A stretch of DNA of 64,000 nucleotides, taken from contig CADBWQ010000003.1 of NCBI GenBank assembly GCA_902798545.1, positions 63,125-127,124 on the forward strand, written 5' to 3'. Below are positions 23,662-34,425 of the stretch, piece after piece; within the stretch, counting starts at the first letter, position 1, and each line of letters opens with the position of its first letter. The position numbers were made by a program, and so were the translations under genes. The stretch comes from Oscillospiraceae bacterium. GTDB taxonomy: Bacteria; Bacillota; Clostridia; Oscillospirales; Oscillospiraceae. Under the pieces are notes generated by a model that was given only the letters and a program-made list of their open reading frames with translations, ran no database searches and was not told the origin of the DNA.

Positions 23662-25845
23662 ATGGAACAGCTCCGCTGTGTCGTCGAACGCATCACGTAT
23701 CAGAACGAGCAGAACGGTTATTCCGTTCTCAAATGCAGGGTCAGGGGCTATCAGGATCTTGTCACCGTCGTCGGCAGCATGCCCGAAACCCATGTGGGCA
23801 GTGTGCTCACGCTGGGCGGCAGTTGGCGTGTGGATTCCAAGTACGGCCGCCAGTTTGCCGCCGAGACTTACGAAGAGACCCTCCCCGCCACGGTCTACGG
23901 GATCGAAAAATATCTGGGCAGCGGCCTCGTCAGGGGCATCGGGCCGAAATTCGCCTCCCGGATCGTCCGGCAGTTCGGCGCCGACACCCTGAACGTCATC
24001 GAAACCGAGCCGGACCGGCTTCTGGACGTTCCGGGGATCGGAAAGGTCCGTGTCGAGCGGATCAAAAAGAGCTGGGTGGAGCAGAAGGAGATCAAGAACA
24101 TCATGCTCTTTCTCCAGAGCCATGACGTCAGCACCGCCCATGCCACCAAGGTCTATAAGACCTATGGCAGCGACAGCATCCGTGTGGTCCGGGAGAACCC
24201 CTACCGCCTCGCAGACGACATCTGGGGCATCGGCTTTCGTACCGCCGACACCATCGCCGCCAAGATGGGCTTCGGACACGACAGGTTCCCGCGCCTGCGC
24301 AGCGGGATACTCTACACGCTGAACGCCCTGGGCGACGAGGGGCACTGCTACGCCACCCGGGAACAGCTCTGCAAAACCGGCGCCGAGCTGCTGGAGGTCG
24401 ACGAAGCGCTGATCTCTTCGGCGCTGGAGGAGATGATCCAGGCGCAGGACGTCGTGACGGAGGAAGAGGCCGTCTATCTCCCGCCCCTCTACTTTTCCGA
24501 GGTTGGCACCGCCCGACGGCTCCAGGCCGTTGGCAAGGGTGAAGCCTCCATCCACGTCCGGACCGAAGGGCTACGCGGGCGGATCGAGAAGCGCACGGGG
24601 ATGAATTACGACGAAATCCAGATGCAGGCCATTCTGACCGCCGCCGCGAGCAAGGTCCTTGTCCTCACCGGCGGGCCCGGCACCGGCAAGACCACGACCA
24701 CCCTGGGCATTATCAGCGCCTTCCGCGAGACCGGCGCCCGCATTCTGCTCGCCGCCCCCACGGGACGCGCGGCAAAGCGCCTCTCCGAGGCCACCGGTAT
24801 GGAGGCCAAAACCATCCACCGCCTTCTGGAGGTCAAGCCGCCCGAGGGCTATCAGCGGAATGAGGAAAACCCGCTGGAGGGGGACGTCCTGATTGTGGAC
24901 GAGTGCTCGATGATCGATATCATGCTGATGTACAACCTTCTGAAGGCCGTCCCCGACAGCATGACGCTGATCCTGGTGGGCGACATCGACCAGCTGCCCA
25001 GTGTTGGAGCCGGAAATGTCCTGCGGGATATCATCGACTCCGGCTGCTTCCCGGTTGTCCGTCTGACCCGGATCTTCCGCCAGGCGCAGACCAGCCGCAT
25101 CATCATGAACGCCCACCGCATCAACCGCGGCCAGATGCCCGACCTCTCCAACGGCCGGAACACCGACTTTTTCTTCATGGAGCGGGAGACGCCGGAGGAG
25201 GCCGCGGCCACCATCGAGGAGCTGGTAAAGACCAAGCTCCCCCGCTATTACCGTGTCCGTCCCGGTGAGATTCAGGTCCTCACCCCGATGCAGCGCGGCG
25301 TGGTCGGCGCCACGAACCTCAACCAGCTCCTGCAGCAGTCCGTAAACCCCGGCGAGGGCGGCCTGCGCCGAGGGGGTTACGTATACCGGGAGCGTGACAA
25401 GGTCATGCAGATCCGGAACAACTACGAAAAGGAAGTCTTCAACGGTGACATCGGCGTCGTCGAGCGGGTGGACCTGGAGGACCGGACGCTGTCGGTCCGC
25501 TTCGACGACCGGAACGTCGAGTACGACGTGACGGAGCTGGACGAGCTGGTCCTTGCCTACGCCACCACCATCCACAAGGCCCAGGGCAGCGAATACCCCA
25601 TCGTCGTGATGCCCGTGCTGATGACGCACTATGTGATGCTGCAGCGGAATCTGATCTACACTGGCATCACCCGGGCGAAAAAAGGCCTGGTCCTCGTCGG
25701 CACGAAAAAGGCCATCTTCCACGCGGTCCGCACGGTCACTGTGTCCAAACGCAACACGAAGCTGAGCCAGCGCCTGCAGCAGGAATGCAGCAAAGCCCCG
25801 CTGGATTCCCCCGGCGAGCACCGCCCGCTCCCCTACTTCAGCTGA
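23662..25845 (+). CDS. recD2: RecD2-type SF1B DNA helicase
   Basis: 727 residues, the usual RecD2 size. The N-terminal OB-like region (~1-90) is followed by helix-hairpin-helix repeats (GIGPKFASRIVRQFG, DVPGIGKVRVERIK, WGIGFRTADTIA). The helicase core shows Walker A GGPGTGKTTTT (~336), motif II VDECSMID, motif III LVGDIDQLPSVGAG, motif IV LTRIFRQ, and the C-terminal UvrD-like motif VLAYATTIHKAQGSEYP with GITRAKKGLVLVG. RecD2 unwinds DNA 5' to 3' in replication repair in bacteria lacking RecBC. It lies 18 nt after the permease gene on the same strand, probably cotranscribed but functionally unrelated. Confidence 0.95.
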   Translation: MEQLRCVVERITYQNEQNGYSVLKCRVRGYQDLVTVVGSMPETHVGSVLTLGGSWRVDSKYGRQFAAETYEETLPATVYGIEKYLGSGLVRGIGPKFASRIVRQFGADTLNVIETEPDRLLDVPGIGKVRVERIKKSWVEQKEIKNIMLFLQSHDVSTAHATKVYKTYGSDSIRVVRENPYRLADDIWGIGFRTADTIAAKMGFGHDRFPRLRSGILYTLNALGDEGHCYATREQLCKTGAELLEVDEALISSALEEMIQAQDVVTEEEAVYLPPLYFSEVGTARRLQAVGKGEASIHVRTEGLRGRIEKRTGMNYDEIQMQAILTAAASKVLVLTGGPGTGKTTTTLGIISAFRETGARILLAAPTGRAAKRLSEATGMEAKTIHRLLEVKPPEGYQRNEENPLEGDVLIVDECSMIDIMLMYNLLKAVPDSMTLILVGDIDQLPSVGAGNVLRDIIDSGCFPVVRLTRIFRQAQTSRIIMNAHRINRGQMPDLSNGRNTDFFFMERETPEEAAATIEELVKTKLPRYYRVRPGEIQVLTPMQRGVVGATNLNQLLQQSVNPGEGGLRRGGYVYRERDKVMQIRNNYEKEVFNGDIGVVERVDLEDRTLSVRFDDRNVEYDVTELDELVLAYATTIHKAQGSEYPIVVMPVLMTHYVMLQRNLIYTGITRAKKGLVLVGTKKAIFHAVRTVTVSKRNTKLSQRLQQECSKAPLDSPGEHRPLPYFS

Positions 25846-25918
25846 TTCCGCTCAACGCGCTGTCTTCTTGTCCCGCTTTTTCCACTTCAGTGAAAGCGGC
25901 TCAATCCCATATCATACA

Positions 25919-25961
25919 ACAGGCCTGCACTCCCCGAACGAGGAATGCAGGCCTGTTTTTG
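25919..25961. terminator. Terminator between convergent recD2 and the adhesin gene
   Basis: acaggcctgcactcc pairs with ggaatgcaggcctgt (one mismatch) around an 8-nt loop, followed by tttttg on the plus strand. The minus-strand tail is weaker but the hairpin probably serves both genes. Confidence 0.85.
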
Positions 25962-25984
25962 TTATGCGATTTTGACGCCGTGCG

Positions 25985-28900
25985 TCAGGTGTATTGCTTC
26001 TTTCTCCGGCGATACGAAGTCAGGGTCAGGATCGCCCCCGCCGTCGCAGACAGGATGCCGCCGATCATGGTAAAGAGTGCTGTGCCAGCGCCGCCGGTCA
26101 TGGGAAGGGGTGTGCCCGGTTCGTTTTCGATCTGATATCCGGCAGGATCCGTGTTTGCAGCAGGGATGTATGTGATCAGCTCCGAAGGATCCCCCGTTGG
26201 TGAAAGTGATCCATCACTACTTATACTGAATTCAAACGCACCCATTGTAATGATATACCCGGCAGGAGCCTGAACCTCCTGAAGCAGATAGCTTCCTGGC
26301 AACAAGCCGGTCAGTATAATCTCTCCGTTCGATCCAACTTCAAACGGACCTGTCCGCTTATTCCCGTTAGCTACTTCCACTTCAAACCGAGGATGCTCAA
26401 ACTTTGTAAAGCTGTTTTCCCCGGGCAGCTTCCTGGTAAGATGGAATTTCGCACCAGCAAGCGGCTTCGTTGTTCCTTTTTCTACCTTGACGATCTTCAG
26501 ATCATACATGTACAACGTGTTCGTCACTTCGACAGATTCCTTTGCGGTTGTTCCCCCGGTGATAGTGCCTGTGAGGCTGCCGGATGTGACGGATGAGATA
26601 TACCCATATGCGCTGTAATCAGACTCCGTGATCTTATAAGAAGTACCTGCGGGGAGTCCGATAATGGTGTACACATCGTTGGCTTTCAACTTGATGTCTG
26701 TTACAGAAGCCTTCGTATTTTCATCGGTCCTGGCAAGTGTCAGCGTCTGTGCCCCATCCACACCTGTCCTGGTGTACTGATAGGTTTCAGCTAACGTCTT
26801 TCCGTTCGGAGCAGTCAAATCAATTGTAAATTCAAATTCTTTACTTGTCTCCGCGCCGTCACCGGACACTTTCTTGGTCAGTTCCAGATCACCCGGATTC
26901 CTGGTGTAAGTATTCGTAACAGTTGTTGACGATGTTCCGCCTCCTGTCACAGAGATACTTCCCGTTCCGGAAACAGCCAGTGTATACCCTTCGACTTCAG
27001 CAGCTGTCCGATTCTCTTCGACCGTATAAGAACCGGCCGGCAGATTATTCCAGGTCTTCGTTTCATTCGAAGTAAGGGTCACATAATAAGGACTTGACTC
27101 TGCAACCAGACCATCCAGGCTATAATACTTCCCTTCAGAATCCTTCACGCCAATCTGATAGGTCTTCCCAGACGCATCTGCAGGGTCCAGGCCGGACATC
27201 GACTTTGTCACCGACAGGGAACCTTTTTGCTCTTTCTGGTTTGTAACGGTAATTGTCCCCGTTTCGGTCAGATTGTCGTTTCCATAGGAAACCAAATGGT
27301 AGGTATCCGGCACGCATTCCGTCTCAACAACGTAATAATAGTAGGGGTTTTCATCCAGATCGTACTTATCCAGATTCTCGAAAACATGCTTCCAACCGTC
27401 GCCCTTTCGGATCGTGTAGGTCTCCGTAAAGGTGCTGTCCACGATGTAATCATCACTGGGCGGACTGGAGGGGCTGACCACAGCATTCCGGGCCGGTGCG
27501 CTTGCAAACACTACTCCGCTGGCACTGTGAATCTGGACGCTGCTGCTTTCTGCGCTGCTGGCAGATCGGTTGACGTTCAGCATGCTCCGAGGCGCGGAAG
27601 CTGCATTATTGGCGGTCATGCGAGCGCCATTCGCAGCAGACCTGCTTCCTTCGTCCATGGTGATGGAAGTATCTTCCCACCCCCAATCCGTGACCAACGC
27701 ATATGAATACACTGTATTATCATGTTCCGGCGTAATCGTGAAATGATAGCTGTTGTTGGAGCTGTCCCACGTTCCGTTCGAACTCACGCTTGTCAGTTCA
27801 TTCGTATTTATAGTTCGATAATGGTTGCTTTCCCTTTCCTCAAGATTAAACCAATAATGGTCAGGATACCCTGCAGGATTCAATGCTGTTACCGTAAAAC
27901 TATAAGTGCGTCCAGGTTTCAAATTCTTATATTCGTTCGGTAACTGAACCCAGTTATAATTATTTCCTATCCCCTGCTTTGTCCACAGCCTGATCGTCAC
28001 ATTTCCGGCGTTGTCCTCATTCTGCACAGTCCAGGAATGGGTCTGATTCGGATTGCCATTCTCCAGGATTGCGAAAGAATCACTGGTAATAACCGGTTCC
28101 AGGCCTTCAACAGTGGTAACCTGCCTGATGGAATAGTTGCCCGCAAGCAGTTTATCCGGGTCGCCAAAGGTCAGCTGGCCGTCCGAGTCAGTTGTCTTTG
28201 TGTCGAACAGGCTGCCGTCCTTGTACAGCTCGAACGTCGCACCGCTGATGGGTGCCCCGCTATCCTTCCTGGTCAGCGTAACCGTGGCGGTACCCTTGCC
28301 TCTGTATGGGTTGTTGAAGGTCAGTTCCTTCTTCTGGTCCGGGTCGCCATTTTCAAGGATTGTAAACTCCTGCGGCGCCCCTGCCGGAAGCAGCTCTGCG
28401 TCGCTTGTCACCTGTTTGACGGTATAAGTGCCAGCAGCCAACCGCTCGGGGTCTCCAAAGGTCAGCTTTCCGTCCGGGCCGGTGCTGCCTTCCGCCAGCT
28501 TTTCGCTGCCCTGATACAGTTCGAACATCGCACCGCTGACCGCCTGTCCCCCGGGTCCGGTAAGGGTGACCTCAACATAGCCCTTGCCCTTCAGGTCATT
28601 GGTCATGCTCAGGTTGAAGTACTGTACTGTCCCGGGATGCTCCTGCACGGTAAAGTCCGTATCCTGCCAGCTGTCCGGAAGCTTGTAGGCTGCCGGCGGC
28701 TCGGTCTCAAAGAAGTAGTATGTGCCCGCCCTGAGCTGTGATACCGTGATCTGGCCGTTTGCGTCCGTCAGAAGGTCTTCCCTGATCACCGTTTCGCTGC
28801 TGCCTTCCCTCTTGATCAGGTTATACTTCGCGCCCTGAATGGGATCGCCATTATTGTCGTGCAGGGTCAGGGTGGCAACGCCGTTTGTCTCCAGCGCCTG

Positions 28901-31900
28901 ATTCTGGAGTTCACAGTGCATCTCCTGCGGAACAGTCTGATTGTCTTCGACTGCAAACTCTTCCGTCTGCGGCGCAGAGTCAGACATGCTGTAGCCTTCC
29001 GGCGTGCTGATCTGCTTGAAATAGTATGTTCCGGGTTCCAGATTGTTGGCAGCTATTCTGCCGTTGACGTCAGTAGTATAATCCTGCTCCTGAGCCATGC
29101 CGTCTTTATACAGCTTGAACACGGCGCCTTCGATCGGCGCACCATAGTTGTCCTTGAGTACGACCTCAAAGACGCCCTTGGTTTTCTTCGCATAGCGGTG
29201 CAGTTCAACCGTTACATACGCACTGTTTTCCTCATCGCCTGACAGGGCGGGTGACCAGACTTTCTCAACGGTGATGTTGATGGGTTCACGGTACTTGTTT
29301 GCGACCGCGAGGATAAGGTTTCCGTCTTGATCAGTGGTGACCGCAGGCGCGCTGATGAAGCTATATTGGTGCGTATAACTCTCCAGTCCGGTCTCAACAA
29401 CGTTCATCAGGAAGTATGTGTATCCCTGCTCCATCGGAATCTGCTGCTGCCAGTTGTTGCTGTTGTTCAGTGTGATATCCGCTACCTTTTCCTCGACAGG
29501 CGTTTCATACGCACCCGGCTCCTCCATCGAGGCGATGTAGAGACCGACAAAGTCATCGGAGACCTTTGCCGCGTCAAAGGTGGCATAGACCGTGGTGTTT
29601 TCGGCGATGCCGCTGATCGTGTACTTGCTCCACTTATCCTTCTGGCGTCCGTTGGAGTAAGTGATCTTCGGATTTGAGGACACGCTGCTGCGTGAAATCG
29701 AGTATTCCGGATCGGTATGGATCTCCTGGGCCTGGCTCGTTCCTCTGGCCCCCAGCGAAAACTCCAGAGTGGAATCCTTCTTTATTGTGACCGGAACCGA
29801 CACCTGACGGTACTCTGAATCCTCGGTCGTATTAACCATGAAGGTCACGGTGACTGGCGCTTCGGTCTCCCCGCCTGTCTCCTGGGCAGTTTGCTTTTTC
29901 CAAAGCTCCGCTGTAATCACGGCATATGTACTGCCGGGGAGCTTACGGGCCTCTTCCAGCGTATAGGGCTGTCCGTTCATTTTGAGCCACTGCTTCTGGA
30001 CATTGACACAGACCTTTTTGTTGTAAACCTCGGATTTTGCGTCCACACCTTTCTTGATCCTGCCGATGGTTTCAGGGTCAAAAGCCTGGCGGTCCTGCTC
30101 GTCACGCGCCAGGATACGGCTGATGATCTCATCATCACTGCCCAGCGTCTGTGCGTCATAGGACCCCTCGACCAGCTCCTCATGATCGAAGACAAAGCCT
30201 GCCGGAATGTTGTCCCGGCGCTCTTCAACATAGAAATGCGTACCCACCGCCAGGTTGGGGATTACAACGGTATACTCCGGTGGGATGCTGTTGATGGAAC
30301 CGCTTCGACCGGTGGTAGAGCAGACCACGGGGATTGTCCCCTTGTCCTCAGGCGCGTTGTTTGCACCGGTTAAGGTATAGTAATGCGTCACACCGTTAAC
30401 TTCTTTGGTGACATAATATGGGCCATAGGAATAGGGGATCAGCTGCCGCACCATCTCGCCTTCCACCTCGACGGTGCTTTCCAGATATACGCGGAACTCA
30501 AACACATCGCCGGACCCAGCCTGGGTGCCCTCAGGCAGAAGGTGTTTGGTGATGTTCAGGTTCTGGAGATACGGATGGTTCTTGTATTTAAGCTGGCTGC
30601 GGTCCTGCACCCGGGCGTAAGCTGCTTCGGCGGTGCTTTCACTCACGGTCACAACCTGGCCGTTGATTTCGACCTGCCGGGTCTGTTCAGAGTTTATCTC
30701 AACTTCTTTGATGGTGTATTCAATTTTCTTGTCCGCTATCATGAATACGGCGGCCTCGCCGGCCTTCAGCGTGAAGCAGCCGTTCTCATCCACGGTTACC
30801 GGAACGGGATTGCCCTCGTCGTCTTTTCGGTCCTTGTAGAAAATAGCCGTGCAGGCAATGTTTTCCGGGTCGGTACCGTACGTCGCGCCGGCATACAGCG
30901 GCTTTATCTCGTCGTTTTTCGTATAGTCTTTAAAGGTTGCCTGGAATTTGTACTCCTGGTTGACGAACCGCGGATCTACTCCCTCCGGGACCTGTTTTTC
31001 CACAACAACTTCGCCCGGGCGCACGACCTTCAGGTTGAACTGGATATCCAGGTTGGACGCACCCGCGCCGCGCTCCATATAGAAAGCCTTGAAGTCGTGG
31101 TTGGTGTAGTCTGCAAAGGTATCCAGTGTTCCGTTTCCGTCCACATCCTTCCAGGTAATGGCATTGATTCTGTCCTTCACAGCCTGCGGCGTGCTGCTGT
31201 TGTTCAGCACATCCATGAAGATCTGGTACAGCGTCTTCTCTCCGGCAAGGCTGGACCCGGTCGGGTTGTTGACCTTGCCGGTGGAAAAATCGATGGTACC
31301 GCTCAGCGGCTCATGGATGCCGCCGATGTCCAGCACAAGCACGCCGTCGATGTAGACCCACATGTCGTCGTCGCCGGTGAATTTGAAGACCATGGGGTCT
31401 CCATTCTCCAGTCTGCCGTCTTTCAGCTGGGTAAAGTTGGCCTCCATCTTCATGCCCGTGAAGAAGTTTGGGATGCCCTGCGTGCCGTAAATATCCTCGT
31501 AGGTACGTCCGTCACCGACAGGCAGTTCGCCGACCGCCTGGCCATTCTGATAGTCGTTTCCGTACTGATTCATCAGGCGCGAGACGTTCGTTGTCATGTC
31601 GATGTCGTTAAACGGCATATAGTGGCCGTGCGTATAATAGGTATGCCCCGGTGCGGTATCGTAAGGATACGGCGTAGCCGCCTGACGGTAGACAGTGAAG
31701 CTGGTATTGCCGTCCTTTCCAAGGTAGGCAAAGTTGTCCTCCGAGCGATAGCGGAACATGCCGCTTTCATCATAATAGCTCTTGAGGAACAGATTGGTCA
31801 CGCTGGATTGCGAGTAGGTCACCGCACTGCCGCCCGGGGTGAACAGTCCGGCCATCGCGCCTTGCGTTTTACTGGAGGGAAGATCATCCTCCAGATACGG

Positions 31901-34417
31901 TTTGACAAGAGCATGTGCCTCATGAGGGGTATAGGCATTCGCAGTGTTTGTGTTAGAATCAACAACTTGAGCCATGGAATCCAGCTTGTTGCCGGCATTG
32001 TATTCATAATCATCTCTTCCGTAGTCAAACACGGTGATATGAATGCCGAGGGCTTCGCTGTCCACGGTTTCGACCCGCTCCGCAGCGGCGGCAGGCATGT
32101 TGCTGGCAACCGCGAACAGGAACTCGTCCGAGGTGCCTGCAACCCGGGTGCCCGTTGACAGGGCCGGTACACCCTGATCATTCAGCGTCACATGCAGGCC
32201 GGCATAGTCGTAGGCCTTCTGGTCCCAGTTCTCGAGCGCGGTGCCGTACTCGCCGTTGTCCTTTCCGATCAGAGTCAGCCTGGAGGGTTCAGTGCTTATC
32301 GTCTGTGACGGTTCTGAATGCATCGGGTTGATGTAGACGGTTTCGCCTGTTGCCGGGTTGGTGGAATAGATGCTGTAATAGCCGCCCTCCAGCCGGTAAT
32401 TCCAGTACAGGTTTTTATCCGTTTCACGCCAGTAGACCGTGTCGCCGCCGTCGTAGACGCGCACAAAGGTTCCGTCACTGGCAAGGGCGTACAGCTGTTC
32501 ATTGCCCTGGCTGTCTTCGAACTTGCGATAGATCAGGAATCTGTTGTTCACGGTAAGATCCTGTACGGAAACCTTGCGCGCGGCAAAGCTGTCGAACAGC
32601 TCGGATTCCTCGCAGACCCGGAAGCGATATGCCGCGGAACTTGTATTTACGCCCTGGTTTGTGAATTTGAATACGCGGGTAGCCCATTCGCCGTTACCCT
32701 CGTTGTGCAGATAGAGGCCGCCATCATGAATCAGGATTGTTCCGTCACTGTTGACGTCGATGCTGAGCTGGGTGGCATCATTTCTGTTGTCAACCAGCCG
32801 GGCTTCCCATCCCCATTGGTGGTCATTATTGTTTCCTTTGTTAAATCTCTGCAGGTACTTTCCGTTGACGCTGAGGTAGTACTTTCCGTTCCCGGCGCTC
32901 TCGAACTGCCACTGCGCCGGACTGCCGCCGACGTAAGAGACGCCCCCGTCCTCATAGGCATGCACAGGCTGCACCTGAAACCCGTCAACTCTGTTTTGTT
33001 CATCCAGAAAATGCTGATCAGACATGGCGTGGGCGTTGACGATGATGGTGAAATAATCCCTGCCCCAGGTTTCCGAATAGCCCGTAGTTGCTCCGGGGTC
33101 ATTGGCAATGCCGGTGACCAGGGCATACTTTTTGTCGCTGGCTGCAATGCTGCTGATATCCGTCACGTTTACAACGGTGTAAACCGAGAACGAATCCGCC
33201 TGGAAAATGACCTCCTTCGCGACGCTTTCGCTGGCTGTGTCCTTTGCAGCTTTCCTGGTTTCGGGCATTTCCTCTTCCGACACCTCCGTCTCCGGCTGCT
33301 GCATTTCGGGCGCCGGAATTTCGGATGTCTGTGCTGTCAGCGCTTTTGCGCCGTCGACCCCGAAGTGCACCACGGAGGTATAATCCGCATCCGCTGCGCC
33401 GACGAGGCGGATGCTGACCTGAACGGGCGCGGACGGCTCAATCTTGCCGTCTTCTCCGAGAATCTCAATATCAAACAGACGGGCGCCGGAGGGTACCGGC
33501 ATCCCGATGCCCTGTTTCTCCGCATCGCTGCAGGCTTCCGCGGCCGCACTGTTGTAGAGGGCTTCATACTCCTCGTCAGTCGGAAGAATTTCTCTGACGT
33601 TCAGCTCTGCCCCGTCCGGGATCTGCGCATTTTCATCGTAAGTAACCGTGATCTCCCAGGTGTCGCCTTTGGCGTCGATGACGGTCTTGCGGATCTGGCC
33701 GTCGGTCACGCGGATGGTGAAGCTGTCCCCGTTCTCCATGGTGACGGTCAGGCTCTCTTCGCTCACAAACGGGCGCACGCTGACCAGTGCCCAGTCGCCG
33801 GCTTCCACCGTCTGAGCATTGATCTCCGCGATCTGCTCTTCCGTCAGATCCGCGCTGTATTCCACATCCAGTCCGTTCGCTTCCTTCAGCGCGCCGACTG
33901 TGCTCTCTTCATTTACCTTTCCAACCCACACGAGTTCCGGGCTGGAGAATTCCACTGTCGCAATCTCCGCGACAAAAGCCTTGGTCTCCTCGCTGACGGG
34001 CACATTGTTCAGGCTGATGGCCTGCTCAAAGGCTGCGGTCGCGGCCGCTTCGACCTCTGCCGCCGGGTCAGCTGCAGTTTCTTCTGCGGCTGTCTCAGCG
34101 CTGTTATCTGTGTATTCTTCTTCGAATGCTTCGTCCGTGACGCTGTCGGTGCAGGCTGCGTCACTGACGTTGATGCCCAGCACCTCGATCAGGTGCTCCA
34201 GGCTGATGAATCCGCCGCCGGGGATGCAGAACTCGAAGGTCTGTCCGTTGACTTCATAGTGGAAGTCCACCGTGTAGACGACGCCGTAGACCGAGAAGCT
34301 TCCGGTCTCAAAACTGACATCCGTTCCAACCGTTTCCGCACTCAGAACCTCGGTCTGTTCCCCGAAGTGGACGACCTGCGCCTGCGCATTCCCGGTCTCT
34401 TCCGGAAGGTCCATCAT
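25985..34417 (-). CDS. Giant sortase-anchored surface protein, C-terminal 3/4 of a split adhesin gene
   Basis: A 2810-codon frame. N-terminal part: repeats of the GSFSVYGVVYTVDF module seen in the upstream ORF. Around 1000-1060: a fibro-slime-like domain (FKFTGDDDMWVYIDGVLVLDIGG). About 1745-2120: four SpaA/Cna-B repeats (GAVFKLYKDG, GAKYNLIKREG, GAMFELYQG, GATFELYKDG). A further SpaA domain lies near 2640 (GAKFHLTRK). The C terminus has the sortase motif LPMTGG, a TM helix and RRRKKQ, so the chain is built for covalent cell-wall attachment. It lacks a signal peptide, and no ribosome site precedes the ATG at 34417. The frame reads back upstream as DGAEKIEPQAPVSVKIEMMDL, continuing the upstream ORF in another frame. 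I infer that it and 34426-36894 were one ~3640-residue gene. Confidence 0.85.
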   Translation of the reverse strand: MMDLPEETGNAQAQVVHFGEQTEVLSAETVGTDVSFETGSFSVYGVVYTVDFHYEVNGQTFEFCIPGGGFISLEHLIEVLGINVSDAACTDSVTDEAFEEEYTDNSAETAAEETAADPAAEVEAAATAAFEQAISLNNVPVSEETKAFVAEIATVEFSSPELVWVGKVNEESTVGALKEANGLDVEYSADLTEEQIAEINAQTVEAGDWALVSVRPFVSEESLTVTMENGDSFTIRVTDGQIRKTVIDAKGDTWEITVTYDENAQIPDGAELNVREILPTDEEYEALYNSAAAEACSDAEKQGIGMPVPSGARLFDIEILGEDGKIEPSAPVQVSIRLVGAADADYTSVVHFGVDGAKALTAQTSEIPAPEMQQPETEVSEEEMPETRKAAKDTASESVAKEVIFQADSFSVYTVVNVTDISSIAASDKKYALVTGIANDPGATTGYSETWGRDYFTIIVNAHAMSDQHFLDEQNRVDGFQVQPVHAYEDGGVSYVGGSPAQWQFESAGNGKYYLSVNGKYLQRFNKGNNNDHQWGWEARLVDNRNDATQLSIDVNSDGTILIHDGGLYLHNEGNGEWATRVFKFTNQGVNTSSAAYRFRVCEESELFDSFAARKVSVQDLTVNNRFLIYRKFEDSQGNEQLYALASDGTFVRVYDGGDTVYWRETDKNLYWNYRLEGGYYSIYSTNPATGETVYINPMHSEPSQTISTEPSRLTLIGKDNGEYGTALENWDQKAYDYAGLHVTLNDQGVPALSTGTRVAGTSDEFLFAVASNMPAAAAERVETVDSEALGIHITVFDYGRDDYEYNAGNKLDSMAQVVDSNTNTANAYTPHEAHALVKPYLEDDLPSSKTQGAMAGLFTPGGSAVTYSQSSVTNLFLKSYYDESGMFRYRSEDNFAYLGKDGNTSFTVYRQAATPYPYDTAPGHTYYTHGHYMPFNDIDMTTNVSRLMNQYGNDYQNGQAVGELPVGDGRTYEDIYGTQGIPNFFTGMKMEANFTQLKDGRLENGDPMVFKFTGDDDMWVYIDGVLVLDIGGIHEPLSGTIDFSTGKVNNPTGSSLAGEKTLYQIFMDVLNNSSTPQAVKDRINAITWKDVDGNGTLDTFADYTNHDFKAFYMERGAGASNLDIQFNLKVVRPGEVVVEKQVPEGVDPRFVNQEYKFQATFKDYTKNDEIKPLYAGATYGTDPENIACTAIFYKDRKDDEGNPVPVTVDENGCFTLKAGEAAVFMIADKKIEYTIKEVEINSEQTRQVEINGQVVTVSESTAEAAYARVQDRSQLKYKNHPYLQNLNITKHLLPEGTQAGSGDVFEFRVYLESTVEVEGEMVRQLIPYSYGPYYVTKEVNGVTHYYTLTGANNAPEDKGTIPVVCSTTGRSGSINSIPPEYTVVIPNLAVGTHFYVEERRDNIPAGFVFDHEELVEGSYDAQTLGSDDEIISRILARDEQDRQAFDPETIGRIKKGVDAKSEVYNKKVCVNVQKQWLKMNGQPYTLEEARKLPGSTYAVITAELWKKQTAQETGGETEAPVTVTFMVNTTEDSEYRQVSVPVTIKKDSTLEFSLGARGTSQAQEIHTDPEYSISRSSVSSNPKITYSNGRQKDKWSKYTISGIAENTTVYATFDAAKVSDDFVGLYIASMEEPGAYETPVEEKVADITLNNSNNWQQQIPMEQGYTYFLMNVVETGLESYTHQYSFISAPAVTTDQDGNLILAVANKYREPINITVEKVWSPALSGDEENSAYVTVELHRYAKKTKGVFEVVLKDNYGAPIEGAVFKLYKDGMAQEQDYTTDVNGRIAANNLEPGTYYFKQISTPEGYSMSDSAPQTEEFAVEDNQTVPQEMHCELQNQALETNGVATLTLHDNNGDPIQGAKYNLIKREGSSETVIREDLLTDANGQITVSQLRAGTYYFFETEPPAAYKLPDSWQDTDFTVQEHPGTVQYFNLSMTNDLKGKGYVEVTLTGPGGQAVSGAMFELYQGSEKLAEGSTGPDGKLTFGDPERLAAGTYTVKQVTSDAELLPAGAPQEFTILENGDPDQKKELTFNNPYRGKGTATVTLTRKDSGAPISGATFELYKDGSLFDTKTTDSDGQLTFGDPDKLLAGNYSIRQVTTVEGLEPVITSDSFAILENGNPNQTHSWTVQNEDNAGNVTIRLWTKQGIGNNYNWVQLPNEYKNLKPGRTYSFTVTALNPAGYPDHYWFNLEERESNHYRTINTNELTSVSSNGTWDSSNNSYHFTITPEHDNTVYSYALVTDWGWEDTSITMDEGSRSAANGARMTANNAASAPRSMLNVNRSASSAESSSVQIHSASGVVFASAPARNAVVSPSSPPSDDYIVDSTFTETYTIRKGDGWKHVFENLDKYDLDENPYYYYVVETECVPDTYHLVSYGNDNLTETGTITVTNQKEQKGSLSVTKSMSGLDPADASGKTYQIGVKDSEGKYYSLDGLVAESSPYYVTLTSNETKTWNNLPAGSYTVEENRTAAEVEGYTLAVSGTGSISVTGGGTSSTTVTNTYTRNPGDLELTKKVSGDGAETSKEFEFTIDLTAPNGKTLAETYQYTRTGVDGAQTLTLARTDENTKASVTDIKLKANDVYTIIGLPAGTSYKITESDYSAYGYISSVTSGSLTGTITGGTTAKESVEVTNTLYMYDLKIVKVEKGTTKPLAGAKFHLTRKLPGENSFTKFEHPRFEVEVANGNKRTGPFEVGSNGEIILTGLLPGSYLLQEVQAPAGYIITMGAFEFSISSDGSLSPTGDPSELITYIPAANTDPAGYQIENEPGTPLPMTGGAGTALFTMIGGILSATAGAILTLTSYRRRKKQYT

Positions 34418-34425
34418 CTCGATCT